Assembly (NCBI GenBank): GCA_023408815.1
Contig: JAEYJO010000058.1
Span: forward strand, 1-64,000
Direction: 5' to 3'
Length of the DNA: 64,000 nt
From: Bacillota bacterium
GTDB lineage: Bacteria > Bacillota > Clostridia > Lachnospirales > Lachnospiraceae
Position numbers and translations under genes: made by a program. The first letter of the stretch is position 1. Each line of letters begins with the position of its first letter. Below are positions 50,049 to 59,361 of the stretch, in pieces. The notes beneath the pieces are model-generated. The model searched no databases, had not been told where the DNA came from, and saw only the letters and a list, made by a program, of their open reading frames with translations.

Positions 50049-51545
50049 ATGGATGAACTCATATTAAAGATAGAGAATGTCAGCAAATCCTTTCCGGGAG
50101 TAAAGGCGCTTGACGGAATCCGGCTGGAAGTGAAGAAAAATGAAATCCACGCCTTGATTGGAGAAAACGGAGCAGGTAAGTCCACCCTGATAAAAATACT
50201 CGCAGGTATTTATCAGGCTGACAGCGGCAAGATTTATGTGGATGGTAAAGAGGTGCTCATATCGGATGTGCAAATGGCGAAAAAGCTGGGCGTCAGTGTT
50301 ATCCATCAAGAGCTCAGTCTGGCAAATAATATGACGGTTGCAGAAAACGTGTATATGGGGAAATTTCCATTGAAGCATGGGCTGGTAGACGAAACGAAGA
50401 TGGAAGAAGAGACGGCAAAGCTTCTTGCCATGATCGGAATGGAAACCCTCGCTCCTTCTGAAAGAGTATCCAGACTCAGTACCGCACAGAAGCAGATGGT
50501 GGAAATATGTCGTTCTTTATCGGAAGAAGCCAAGATACTCATTATGGACGAGCCTACCTCCTCGTTGGCAACGGCGGAAGTGGAGCAGCTTTTCGGCATT
50601 ATGAGGATGCTTCAGAAAAAAGGCGTTACTATCATATTCATTTCCCATAAATTGAACGAAATATTTACTATCTGCGACAGCATTACCGTTATGCGTGACG
50701 GGAAATATATAGGCAGGAAGCCGGTTAAGGAAATGGCCTATGAGGAGCTGATCAATATGATGGTAGGCCGGGATATTAAGGATGTGTATCCGCCTCATGA
50801 GACGAAAGTGGGCGAGGTGATGTTTCAGGCAAACCATATTAATTCCGATTATATTTTCGATACCAGTTTTGAGCTTAGAAAAGGAGAAATTCTCGGTTTC
50901 TACGGGCTTATGGGAGCCGGAAGAAGCGAGCTGATGAGGGCGCTTTTAGGAATCGATAAGAGCACAAAGGGAGATGTTTTCCTGGATGGTGAGAAGATTC
51001 TCATCGAGACTCCGACGGATGCGGTAGGTAAAGGAATCGTATTGGCTCCGGAGGACAGAAAGCAGCAAGGGCTGGTACTAAGGCAGACGATCGACTTCAA
51101 CATTACGATATCCATTTTGGATAAGATTATCCATGGCATACGTCTGGATAAGAAAACCAATAATGAAATGGTGGAAAATATAGCGACGCGCCTGAGGATA
51201 AAGGCGCCATCCTACGAAAGCAATGTAGTCAATTTATCAGGAGGAAACCAGCAGAAGGTGGTTCTTGCCAAATGGCTGGTAACAAATCCCAGAATACTCA
51301 TTCTGGATGAGCCGACAAGGGGAATTGACGTAGGAGCCAAGCAGGAAATCTATAAGCTCATATATGAAATCGTAAAGAGTGGAGTGGGGGTTATTCTGAT
51401 TTCATCGGAAATGCCGGAGGTGATGAATCTCTGTGACCGCATATACGTAATCAGGAACGGAAAGATTACCGGCTCCATCAATAGAGAAGAGGTGACGGAG
51501 CAGGGAATTATGAAGCTGGCAATTGGAGGAATAGGCAATGAATAA
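50049..51545 (+). CDS. Sugar ABC transporter ATPase, two-domain (RbsA/MglA type)
   Basis: A 498-residue protein with two ABC domains. Domain 1: Walker A GENGAGKST near residue 38, LSTAQKQMVEICRSL, Walker B ILIMDEPTSS. Domain 2: degenerate Walker A (GLMGAGRSE), signature LSGGNQQKV and LILDEPTRGIDV, the usual RbsA asymmetry. It powers uptake with the RbsC-type permease, whose start it overlaps by 8 bases. RBS AAGGAGATAAGG precedes the ATG. Confidence 0.95.
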   Translation: MDELILKIENVSKSFPGVKALDGIRLEVKKNEIHALIGENGAGKSTLIKILAGIYQADSGKIYVDGKEVLISDVQMAKKLGVSVIHQELSLANNMTVAENVYMGKFPLKHGLVDETKMEEETAKLLAMIGMETLAPSERVSRLSTAQKQMVEICRSLSEEAKILIMDEPTSSLATAEVEQLFGIMRMLQKKGVTIIFISHKLNEIFTICDSITVMRDGKYIGRKPVKEMAYEELINMMVGRDIKDVYPPHETKVGEVMFQANHINSDYIFDTSFELRKGEILGFYGLMGAGRSELMRALLGIDKSTKGDVFLDGEKILIETPTDAVGKGIVLAPEDRKQQGLVLRQTIDFNITISILDKIIHGIRLDKKTNNEMVENIATRLRIKAPSYESNVVNLSGGNQQKVVLAKWLVTNPRILILDEPTRGIDVGAKQEIYKLIYEIVKSGVGVILISSEMPEVMNLCDRIYVIRNGKITGSINREEVTEQGIMKLAIGGIGNE

Positions 51546-52521
51546 TACAAAAGCGGCCATAAAAAAACAAAACGGCCTTATTTTATTTATCAAACAGAAC
51601 TTAGGCATACTGATTTTTCTTGTAGTGATATGTGCGGTGGTTTCCGTCATACAGCCTAGATTTCTGGGAACAAAAAATCTTCTGAATATTTTGCGTTCCA
51701 TTTCCATAACCGGAATTATTGCTTTTGGAATGCTATTATGTATTATTATTCAGGGAATTGATTTGTCGCAGGGATCGGTGATCGGTTTTACCTCCTGCTT
51801 CTGTGCATTTATGATATCGATGGTGGGAATGCCCTTCTGGGCGGGCGTTCTTTCCGCTCTTGCGGCGGGCACTCTGTTTGGAATCTTCAACGGAGCGCTG
51901 CTAAGTCATACGAAGCTGCCTCCATTTATAGTCACCCTCGCAACGCAGTTTATCGGGCGGGGGGGCTGCTATGTCATTACGCGGGGAAATATGATCAACG
52001 TGGATTCCAGATTCGGCGAATTGGGAAACGGCTATCTCTTTGGAGTTATCCCGCTCCCCGTGGTATATCTGCTGTTTTTTTTCATTATCATGTTTCTGCT
52101 TTTAGAAAAATCTAAATTCGGGCGGAACGTATATGCTATCGGCGGAAATATGGAAGCCGCAAGGTTTACCGGTATCAATATTAAAAAAGCAATATGGGTT
52201 ATCTATGGTATTTCGGGGTTTCTTGCTGCGGTCTGCGGAATCATATCCTGCTCAAGAATCACCACGGGACAGCCGACTACCGGAAATGCCATGGAATTCG
52301 ACGCAGTAATTGCCTGCTATTTGGGCGGGGTCAGTTATCTGGGCGGCGAAGGAAGAATCAGCAGTACCCTGCTGGGGGCAATCGTACTGGGAGTACTGGC
52401 TAATGCGATGAGCATGCTGCAAATACCATGGTATGTACAGAACATAACAAAAGGAACGATTATCCTGATAGCGGTATTCTTTGATATTTGGAGAAAAGAA
52501 AGAGAAAACAATAAAAAGTAA
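51538..52521 (+). CDS. Sugar ABC transporter permease, RbsC type
   Basis: A 327-residue membrane protein with about eight helices. Family signatures: PRFLGTKNLLNILRSISITG, GIDLSQGSVIGFTSC, AIGGNMEAARFTGINIKKAI and YLGGVSYLGGEGRISSTLLG. It forms the CUT2-type importer with the preceding ATPase and the upstream lipoprotein. The substrate class (pentose, deoxyhexose, polyol or autoinducer-like sugar) cannot be fixed. Confidence 0.94.
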   Translation: MNNTKAAIKKQNGLILFIKQNLGILIFLVVICAVVSVIQPRFLGTKNLLNILRSISITGIIAFGMLLCIIIQGIDLSQGSVIGFTSCFCAFMISMVGMPFWAGVLSALAAGTLFGIFNGALLSHTKLPPFIVTLATQFIGRGGCYVITRGNMINVDSRFGELGNGYLFGVIPLPVVYLLFFFIIMFLLLEKSKFGRNVYAIGGNMEAARFTGINIKKAIWVIYGISGFLAAVCGIISCSRITTGQPTTGNAMEFDAVIACYLGGVSYLGGEGRISSTLLGAIVLGVLANAMSMLQIPWYVQNITKGTIILIAVFFDIWRKERENNKK

Positions 52522-52534
52522 GGAGGCGTTAAGG

Positions 52535-53032
52535 ATGAGAAAAATAAAGGCGGTGCCGATCAGTGCAGAAAATTTCAGACACTACGGAAGCTTTGTAAAC
52601 GCACTGGAGCCGGAAGGAAATTGCTTTCCGGGAGAAGAAAGCTGTTTTTACCCCGACCCGGTTACCTTATCCGTAAGCGGAAAAGAACAGATTGCATTTT
52701 CACCGCTTACGGTAAACCGGCCTGACAGGATGGAAGTGACGAAGGCGGAATACCACGATTGGACGGGAGAGGGCATCTTGTTTTTGGACGATGATGCCGT
52801 AATGCACGTCGCCCCACCGTCGAAACGGGAAGTGGTCCCGCAGAAAACAGAGGCATTTATTGTACCGAAAGGTACCTTAGTAAAGCTGAATACGGGCGTA
52901 TGGCATTTATCACCTTATCCGGTACACAACGATGTGCTCCATCTGCTCATTGTCATGCCGGAGAGAGTGTATGCGAATGACTGCATTTTGTGCGATTTTC
53001 CGCAGGAGGAATACATAGAAATAGAACTTTGA
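52535..53032 (+). CDS. AllA-like (ureidoglycolate lyase fold) cupin protein
   Basis: A 165-residue protein with an AllA-like cupin pattern: KAVPISAENFRHYGSFVNAL, EYHDWTGEGILFLDDDAVMH, AFIVPKGTLVKLNTGVWH and the metal-site-like Asp/His before LHLLIVMPER. No purine genes are nearby. Members of this fold are seen in sugar operons without known reaction; a lyase, isomerase or epimerase on a sugar derivative is possible. AAGGAGGCG supports ATG 52535 rather than the upstream frame start inside the permease. Confidence 0.65.
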   Translation: MRKIKAVPISAENFRHYGSFVNALEPEGNCFPGEESCFYPDPVTLSVSGKEQIAFSPLTVNRPDRMEVTKAEYHDWTGEGILFLDDDAVMHVAPPSKREVVPQKTEAFIVPKGTLVKLNTGVWHLSPYPVHNDVLHLLIVMPERVYANDCILCDFPQEEYIEIEL

Positions 53033-53118
53033 TATGAAACAGCAAAAACGAAGACGAAATACAGAAATGACTAAGAGGAAAGGACGTTGCCGGAGACGGG
53101 ACGGAAAAGGAAAAAGAG

Positions 53119-53964
53119 ATGGCACTTGTAAATTATAACGAGGTATTAAACTATGCGAGAGAGCATAAAATAACGGTCGGAGCATTTAACGCCCTGAATA
53201 TGGAAACAGCGCAGGCACTCATCAGTGCGGCGGATAAGATGAGATCTCCGCTCATATTACAGACTTATCATGCGCATGTGGATTATGCAGGTGCGGATTA
53301 CATCAGGGCAATTGCAGATGTTGCAACACGGCACACCGATATGAAAATCGCCATGGGGCTGGATCACGGAAGAAGCTACGAGCAGGCGAAATCATGCGTG
53401 GACAATTTATACACAGGCGTCATGATCGATCTTGCTTCCGAAAATTATGACTTCAATGTGGAAGAGACTAGAAAAGTCGTAGCTCTTGCCCACGGGAAAG
53501 GGATTTCGGTAGAGGCAGAACTTGGAATGATATCCGATGCGGACCGCTCCTTAGAAGAAATTGCAGCCGGCTATACGGACCCGGTGATGGCAAAGAGTTT
53601 TGTAGAGGATACGGGTATCGACTGCCTTGCCGTTTCGATAGGAACAGCCCATGGAATATATAAATACACCCCGAAAATCAACTTCGATTTGTTAGGAACT
53701 TTGCTGGAAGAAGTGGCATGCCCTATTGTTGTCCACGGCGGCTCGAATACACCTGACGAGGAAGTGGAAAGGATGGTAAAAATGGGGATTTCCAAGCTGA
53801 ATGTGGGAACCGATTTCTTTAATGCCTATAAGCGCGCCATTCGTGAGATTTTTGAAATGAAGGGGGAGGACGCAGATATTGTGGAAATCATGGCTGTCGC
53901 ACGTAAAGCGGTAGAGGAGGTCGCAATACATAAGCTTGAGATTTTAACGAAATTCAGGGTTTAG
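53119..53964 (+). CDS. Class II (zinc) ketose-phosphate aldolase, tagatose/fructose-bisphosphate type
   Basis: A 281-residue KbaY/FbaA-family aldolase. Zinc and catalytic motifs: MGLDHGRSYEQ (Asp, His), VEAELGMISD (Glu), HGIYKYTPKI (His) and VVHGGSNTPDEEV (His), with KLNVGTDFF binding the phosphate. It cuts a ketose 1-phosphate or bisphosphate to DHAP plus an aldehyde. With only one kinase gene beside it, a ketose 1-phosphate substrate is as likely as tagatose-1,6-bisphosphate. It precedes the kinase by 37 bases. Confidence 0.88.
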   Translation: MALVNYNEVLNYAREHKITVGAFNALNMETAQALISAADKMRSPLILQTYHAHVDYAGADYIRAIADVATRHTDMKIAMGLDHGRSYEQAKSCVDNLYTGVMIDLASENYDFNVEETRKVVALAHGKGISVEAELGMISDADRSLEEIAAGYTDPVMAKSFVEDTGIDCLAVSIGTAHGIYKYTPKINFDLLGTLLEEVACPIVVHGGSNTPDEEVERMVKMGISKLNVGTDFFNAYKRAIREIFEMKGEDADIVEIMAVARKAVEEVAIHKLEILTKFRV

Positions 53965-54001
53965 ATAAGGAATATGGAAAAAGCGGAAAAGGAGGAGCAC
54001 A

Positions 54002-55468
54002 ATGGTATATGCCGGATTGGATGTGGGAACGTCGGGATGTAAGGGCGGCCTGGTGAACGAAAAGGGAGATGTGCTCGCAAGCGCATATAGAGGATATTCC
54101 TTTGAAATGCCAAGGCCGGGGTATGTGGAGCTGAATCCTGGGACGGTCTGGCAGGCGGTCAGGGAGACCCTTAAGGAGCTTGGAGGCAAATGCAGGGATA
54201 TCGGCTGGATCTCAGTATCCTCCATAGGGGAGGCACTTGTTATTTTGGATGAGAAGGATGATGTCCTGATGAACGGTATGACTTACCTGGACAGCCGTGG
54301 GGATGATACGCTTTCCGACATTTGCAGCCGCTTCGATGAGGAAGAGCTTTTTTTCCGGACCGGTGTTCCCTTGAACCCGATGTATTCGCTAAATAAAATA
54401 TTGTGGTTGAAAGCGCATTTTCCCTCCGTCATAGATAATTCCCGCAAAATATTTTTGTTCGGGGACTATATCGGATATATGCTGACGGGGGAGAGGATGA
54501 TAGATCCTTCCTCCGCGTCGAGGACGATGCTGTTCGACGCCCTTGACCTGAAATGGTCGAAAGAGGTTGGAGAAAGATTCCAAATACCCCTGGACCGGTT
54601 TTCGGAGGTAAGACCGACCGGCACTTTCATGGGAAAAATAAGAAAAAGCATAGCTTCGGAATTGAATCTTTCCGAAGACGTAAAGGTAGTTCTTGGATGT
54701 CATGATCAGTGCAGTGCCATGCTGGGAGCAGGGGCAGCCGCCGCAGGAGATATTATTGCGGGCGAGGGCTCTACGGAAAGCATTAATCTTGTAGTGGACA
54801 AGGAGAATATAACCGGAGATTTTTATAAGAAGAAAGTAATCTTTGAACCTTATGTGGAGAAAGGAAAATATCTTGTTCCAGTAGGGCAATTGTCCCATGG
54901 CAGCAGTATCCGCTGGTTCATACGGGAAATCGGGCATCAGTCCGACGAGCTTAGCGAAAGTTATGAGGAGGCGGATGAAGGCTGCCCTCCGGATTCGGGA
55001 GAATTGTATTTTCTCCCCTATATGTCAAAGGTAAAAAGTCAGGATGCCGGTAACAAGGCGTTAGGAGTATTTATCGGATTGGAAATGGCAACAAAGTATT
55101 CACAGATGTATCGTGCACTGTTGGAGGGCCTATGCTTTGAGACGAAAAAGAGTTTTGAGCGCCTGGAGAGCCTTAAACTGCCAATTCATAAGATAACGGC
55201 GACGGGAGGCTGCACCAGATCGAAGGTTTTGATGCAGATGAAGGCAGATGTTCTTGGAAAAGACATTAGTCTGCTTCGGTCGGCGGATGCAGGAATCAGC
55301 GGACTGGCGATAGTTTGTGCAAAAGCGGACGGAAAATATGGAACCTATCGGGAAGCGGCGCAGGATTTCGTAAGGACGGGAATTACATACCGGCCGCACA
55401 GAGTTTATGCGGCGAAATATGAAAGGTACTGTGAAATAAGCGAAGTGATAAAAAGGCTATATGAATAA
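54002..55468 (+). CDS. FGGY-family carbohydrate kinase
   Basis: A 488-residue sugar kinase. N-terminal phosphate loop YAGLDVGTSGCKGGLVNEKG, substrate region YLDSRGDDTL, DPSSASRTMLFD and the C-terminal FGGY signature region GLCFETKKSFERL with TATGGCTRSK for ATP. Resemblance is to xylulokinase-like members, but specificity in this family is not readable; xylulose, ribulose, fuculose or another ketose are all possible. RBS AAAGGAGGAG precedes the ATG. It is the last gene of the island. Confidence 0.9.
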   Translation: MVYAGLDVGTSGCKGGLVNEKGDVLASAYRGYSFEMPRPGYVELNPGTVWQAVRETLKELGGKCRDIGWISVSSIGEALVILDEKDDVLMNGMTYLDSRGDDTLSDICSRFDEEELFFRTGVPLNPMYSLNKILWLKAHFPSVIDNSRKIFLFGDYIGYMLTGERMIDPSSASRTMLFDALDLKWSKEVGERFQIPLDRFSEVRPTGTFMGKIRKSIASELNLSEDVKVVLGCHDQCSAMLGAGAAAAGDIIAGEGSTESINLVVDKENITGDFYKKKVIFEPYVEKGKYLVPVGQLSHGSSIRWFIREIGHQSDELSESYEEADEGCPPDSGELYFLPYMSKVKSQDAGNKALGVFIGLEMATKYSQMYRALLEGLCFETKKSFERLESLKLPIHKITATGGCTRSKVLMQMKADVLGKDISLLRSADAGISGLAIVCAKADGKYGTYREAAQDFVRTGITYRPHRVYAAKYERYCEISEVIKRLYE

Positions 55469-55487
55469 GAAGTGAAGAATAAACGGT

Positions 55488-55558
55488 CTGCGGGATTGTA
55501 TGTCGCTTTTGCCAATCGTAGGATGGTAAAAACAGCGATACACAAGCCCGCAGTTTTT
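55488..55558 (+). terminator. Terminator of the sugar island
   Basis: CTGCGGG (55488-55494) starts a long imperfect stem that ends with CCCGCAG (55547-55553), followed by TTTTT; inner paired parts include TTGT and TCGCT. It separates the island from the ecf promoter. Confidence 0.8.
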
Positions 55559-55617
55559 AGTATGGAATCCGTACGCATTACTTTTTTTGATTTATAGCGT
55601 CAAAGCAGTGGAATATC

Positions 55618-55646
55618 TTGTAATTATCAATATTTTCTAGTACAAT
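55618..55646 (+). promoter_or_regulatory. Promoter of ecfA1-ecfA2-ecfT-truA
   Basis: TTGTAA (55618-55623) and TACAAT (55641-55646) are spaced 17 bases, 47 bases before the ecfA1 start. It makes the ecf genes independent of the ribosomal promoter, from which the sugar island separates them. Confidence 0.6.
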
Positions 55647-55692
55647 AAAAAACGTGACAAATGTAAACTAATTTAAGGGTTTAGGATAACAA

Positions 55693-56538
55693 ATGGGAAT
55701 TATAGAAGCCAAAAAATTAATTTTTGAATATATCAGACGGGATGAGGACGGCAATGTGGAAGGAATCACTCGTGCAGTGGACGAAGTAGACCTGGATGTA
55801 AAGCAGGGAGACTTTGTTGCTATTCTCGGGCACAACGGCTCCGGCAAATCCACGCTGGCAAAGCATATGAATGCGATTCTCTATCCTACGGAGGGAACGG
55901 TCTGGGTAGACGGCAAGGATACGACCAATGAAGAATACGTTTGGGATATCAGGCAGAATGCGGGAATGGTTTTTCAAAATCCGGACAACCAGATTATTGG
56001 TCAGGTGGTAGAAGAGGATGTGGGATTCGGACCGGAAAATATGGGGGTTCCGACAAACGAAATATGGGAACGGGTGGAAGAGAGTCTGAAAGCGGTAGGA
56101 ATGTATAAATATAGAAAGCATTCGCCTAACAAGCTGTCTGGGGGACAGAAGCAAAGAGTATCTATTGCGGGGGTCATCGCGATGCACCCTAAGTGCATCA
56201 TATTGGATGAGCCCACGGCGATGCTCGATCCCAACGGCCGCAGGGAGGTAATCCGGGCGGTCCGCGCACTGAATCAAGCGGAGGGCATTACGGTAATACT
56301 CATTACTCATTATATGGAAGAAATCATTCATGCGGATAGAGCCGTAGTTATGGATAAGGGACATATCGCCATGCAGGGCACACCGAGAGAAATCTTTTCA
56401 CAAGTGGAAAAGCTGAAGGAACTGCGTCTGGATGTGCCGCAGGTTACCTTGTTAGCTTACGAACTGAAAAAAAGCGGGATAAATCTTCCGGATGGAATTT
56501 TGACCTGCGAAGAGCTTATGCATGAGCTTAAGCTATAG
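55693..56538 (+). CDS. ecfA1: Energy-coupling factor transporter ATPase EcfA1
   Basis: A 281-residue ABC ATPase of vitamin/metal ECF importers: Walker A GHNGSGKST, Q-loop MVFQNPDNQIIGQVVEEDVG, signature LSGGQKQRV, Walker B CIILDEPTAML. With EcfA2 and EcfT it forms the shared energising module used by many S components encoded elsewhere. No clear RBS; the start ATG 55693 follows GGATAACAA. Confidence 0.96.
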   Translation: MGIIEAKKLIFEYIRRDEDGNVEGITRAVDEVDLDVKQGDFVAILGHNGSGKSTLAKHMNAILYPTEGTVWVDGKDTTNEEYVWDIRQNAGMVFQNPDNQIIGQVVEEDVGFGPENMGVPTNEIWERVEESLKAVGMYKYRKHSPNKLSGGQKQRVSIAGVIAMHPKCIILDEPTAMLDPNGRREVIRAVRALNQAEGITVILITHYMEEIIHADRAVVMDKGHIAMQGTPREIFSQVEKLKELRLDVPQVTLLAYELKKSGINLPDGILTCEELMHELKL

Positions 56539-56598
56539 TGCCTAGGCTGCAAGGAAGAGAGATAACGCGCAAAAAAGACGCGAATGAGGTAGAAACAG

Positions 56599-57447
56599 AT
56601 GGCAATCATTTTGGACCATGTAAGCTATGTATATGAAAAAGGGACGTCGATGGAAATAGCGGCCTTAAAGGACATTAACCTCGTAATACCTGATGGTCAG
56701 TTCATAGGACTTATCGGGCATACGGGTTCCGGCAAGTCCACGCTGGTACAGCATTTGAACGGACTTATGAATCCCACATCGGGACATATCTATTATAACG
56801 GAGAAGATATAGGGGATTCGGGTTTCAATAAGAAGAAATTGAGGAGCGATGTAGGATTGGTGTTCCAGTATCCTGAACATCAGCTTTTTGAAATAGATGT
56901 TTTTTCGGATGTGTGTTTCGGCCCCAAGAATATGGGACTTACGGAAAAAGAAGTACAGCTTCGTGCCTATGAAGCCTTAAAGCAGGTGGGGCTGGAGGAT
57001 GAGTATTTTTACCAGTCTCCCTTTGACCTGTCAGGCGGACAGAAACGAAGGGTTGCTATTGCCGGTGTGCTTGCTATGAAGCCGGAGGTGCTCATTTTGG
57101 ATGAGCCGACGGCGGGCCTGGATCCGAAGGGACGGGATGAAATACTGGATCAGATAGCGAAGCTTCGGGAAGAAACAGGAATTACGGTAGTTCTCGTTTC
57201 CCATAGTATGGAGGATGTGGCGAAATATGTAGACCGCATCATTGTTATGAATCAGGGCAGCATCATGTATGACGACGAGCCGAGAAACGTGTTTCATCAC
57301 TATAAGGAGCTGGAAGAAGTAGGACTGGCAGCACCTCAGGTAACCTATATTATGCAGGCATTTCGGGAAAAAGGATATTTGGTGAATGCGGACGTGATCA
57401 CGATAGAAGAAGCCAGAGATGAGATTCTGCGGGTGCTTAAGAGGTAG
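56599..57447 (+). CDS. ecfA2: Energy-coupling factor transporter ATPase EcfA2
   Basis: A 282-residue partner ATPase: Walker A GHTGSGKST, VFQYPEHQLFEIDVFSDVCF, LSGGQKRRV, VLILDEPTAGLDP. The EcfA2-type FQYPEHQLF motif distinguishes it from EcfA1. It pairs with EcfA1 as a heterodimer. The EcfT gene follows after 8 bases. Confidence 0.96.
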   Translation: MAIILDHVSYVYEKGTSMEIAALKDINLVIPDGQFIGLIGHTGSGKSTLVQHLNGLMNPTSGHIYYNGEDIGDSGFNKKKLRSDVGLVFQYPEHQLFEIDVFSDVCFGPKNMGLTEKEVQLRAYEALKQVGLEDEYFYQSPFDLSGGQKRRVAIAGVLAMKPEVLILDEPTAGLDPKGRDEILDQIAKLREETGITVVLVSHSMEDVAKYVDRIIVMNQGSIMYDDEPRNVFHHYKELEEVGLAAPQVTYIMQAFREKGYLVNADVITIEEARDEILRVLKR

Positions 57448-57455
57448 GAGAAAAG

Positions 57456-58262
57456 ATGCTAAGAGATATTACGTTAGGACAATATTATCATGCGGACTCG
57501 GTAATACATAAGCTTGACCCCCGGGTCAAGCTGGTTACCACGCTGCTGTTTATTATTTCCTTATTTGTGGTGAATAATTTTATAGGTTATGTCATAGCGG
57601 GTGTGTTCCTTGCTTGTCTTATAAAGGTCTCCAAGGTTCCGTTCCGGTTTATTGTAAGGGGTATGAAAGCTATTGTGTTTCTGCTCATTTTAGCAGTAGT
57701 GTTCAATCTCTTTTTGACTCCGGGAGAGGTGTTATTCTCTTTTTGGAAGCTGACGATAACGAAGGAGGGTATACGGACGGCCGTATTTATGGCAATCAGA
57801 CTGACCTTTCTTATTATAGGCTCTTCCCTGATGACGCTTACCACTACGCCGAACCAGTTGACAGACGGCATGGAAAAGCTGTTGTCTCCTCTTAAAAAAC
57901 TGCATGTGCCTGTACACGAGATTTCCATGATGATGGCGATTGCGCTTCGGTTTATTCCTATTCTATTAGAGGAGACCGATAAGATAATGAAGGCACAAAT
58001 TGCCCGAGGTGCGGATTTTGAAAGCGGCAATTTAATCAAAAAGGCAAAAAGTCTCGTGCCCCTTCTTGTCCCGCTTTTCCTTTCCGCTTTCCGTCGTGCC
58101 AACGATTTGGCGATGGCGATGGAAGCGAGATGTTACAGGGGGGGAGACAACCGGACGAAGATGAAGCCGCTGGTATACCGCAGGCAGGATGTGTTCGCTT
58201 ACGCAGCGGTTTGGTCATATGTAGCTTTTTGCGTTTATTTTGGGAGAATCTTTACATTATGA
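57456..58262 (+). CDS. ecfT: Energy-coupling factor transporter transmembrane protein EcfT
   Basis: A 268-residue membrane protein with about five helices and the two coupling-helix motifs, ARGADFE and AMEARCYRG, that touch the ATPases. The N-terminus DITLGQYYHADSVIHKLDPR is typical. Its stop overlaps the truA start by four bases. Confidence 0.95.
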   Translation: MLRDITLGQYYHADSVIHKLDPRVKLVTTLLFIISLFVVNNFIGYVIAGVFLACLIKVSKVPFRFIVRGMKAIVFLLILAVVFNLFLTPGEVLFSFWKLTITKEGIRTAVFMAIRLTFLIIGSSLMTLTTTPNQLTDGMEKLLSPLKKLHVPVHEISMMMAIALRFIPILLEETDKIMKAQIARGADFESGNLIKKAKSLVPLLVPLFLSAFRRANDLAMAMEARCYRGGDNRTKMKPLVYRRQDVFAYAAVWSYVAFCVYFGRIFTL

Positions 58263-58996
58263 AACGTGTGATGTTGACAGTCGCTTATGACGGCACCGCA
58301 TACAGCGGTTTTCAAGTACAGGAGAATGCGAAGACAATTGAAGGAGAGTTGAACAGATGCCTGTCCGGTCTTTTTTCAGAGGATATTAAAGTAATCGGAG
58401 CGAGCAGGACGGATGCGGGAGTGCATGCGCTCTGTAACGTGGCGGTGTTCGATACCAATGCCAGAATGCCCGGAGAGAAGATATCTTATGCGCTGAACCA
58501 ACGCTTGCCGGAGGATATCCGTATACGCAGGTCCAAGGAGGTGGAGACGGATTTTCATCCCCGCCGCTGTGAAAGCCGGAAGACGTATGAGTACAGAATC
58601 ATTAATTCGCAGTTTCCGCTGCCGACGAAAAGGCTGTATACTCATTTCACTTATATTCCACTCGACGTAATCAGGATGCAAGCCGCGGCGCTATACCTCG
58701 TTGGTGAGCACGACTTCAAAAGCTTCTGCAGCATAGCCAGTCAGGCGGAAACCACAGTAAGGACGATATATGACCTTCAGGTGGAGCAGGAAGGCGAGGA
58801 AATCATAATCCGTGTAACCGGAAATGGTTTCTTATATAATATGGTAAGGATTATCGCGGGAACGCTCATGGAGGTGGGAAAAGGGAGATGGGAGGCAGAA
58901 TATGTGCCGGATATGCTAAGTGCGCTGGATCGGACGGCGGCAGGGCCTACGGCTCCGGCCTGTGGACTTATGTTAACTAATTATGAATTTCTGTAA
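58259..58996 (+). CDS. truA: tRNA pseudouridine(38-40) synthase TruA
   Basis: A 245-residue enzyme that makes pseudouridine at positions 38-40 of the tRNA anticodon arm. The catalytic Asp is in GASRTDAGVHAL; other blocks are LTVAYDGTAYSGFQVQ, FHPRRCESRKTYEYRI and GNGFLYNMVRIIAGTLMEVG. ATG 58259 overlaps the ecfT stop (ATGA). Its place between ecfT and rplM is standard for Firmicutes. Confidence 0.96.
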   Translation: MKRVMLTVAYDGTAYSGFQVQENAKTIEGELNRCLSGLFSEDIKVIGASRTDAGVHALCNVAVFDTNARMPGEKISYALNQRLPEDIRIRRSKEVETDFHPRRCESRKTYEYRIINSQFPLPTKRLYTHFTYIPLDVIRMQAAALYLVGEHDFKSFCSIASQAETTVRTIYDLQVEQEGEEIIIRVTGNGFLYNMVRIIAGTLMEVGKGRWEAEYVPDMLSALDRTAAGPTAPACGLMLTNYEFL

Positions 58997-59092
58997 TGAT
59001 GTCTTCCGGGATGCACTGAATACAAAGCTTGCGGTAAAAGAATAAGCTTTAGATAAGCGGCATGAAATCGGTAAAATTTGTTGAAATTAAGG

Positions 59093-59121
59093 TTGACACA
59101 CGCGGAAGCGTATAATATAAT
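59093..59121 (+). promoter_or_regulatory. Promoter of rplM-rpsI
   Basis: Perfect TTGACA (59093-59098) and TATAAT (59116-59121) are spaced 17 bases. Transcription would start near 59128, giving a leader of about 235 bases. Confidence 0.85.
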
Positions 59122-59127
59122 AATTCA

Positions 59128-59361
59128 ATGTGACAATGTTTAATAATGTAAAGCCAAAGCCCCGGCAGTACATTTTAAATAGAAGAGCGAAGGAACTCGT
59201 GATGCGTGTTTCTTATGAGAAGAAAGCTTGTCGGTAAGCGAGCCGAAGGTGTGGCCGGACATCCGCACTATGGTAAGATTACGGACAGTAACAATGAAAA
59301 GAGATAGTTTGATTTATGGAAATCAAACGGAGAAAATTGATTTAAGGTTGGAGGTAACATA
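59128..59361 (+). promoter_or_regulatory. Structured leader of rplM-rpsI
   Basis: The 234-base leader has GTTTGATTT (59307-59315) paired exactly with AAATCAAAC (59320-59328) just before the RBS region, and a GC-rich part with GTGTGG/CCGCAC near 59251-59270. L13 autoregulation through a leader is known in Firmicutes; this leader is longer and I cannot confirm it belongs to that RNA family. Confidence 0.45.

Noticed and set aside
52481..52534. N-terminal extension of the AllA-like protein
   Set aside because: It lies within the end of the permease gene; AAGGAGGCG before ATG 52535 decides the start.
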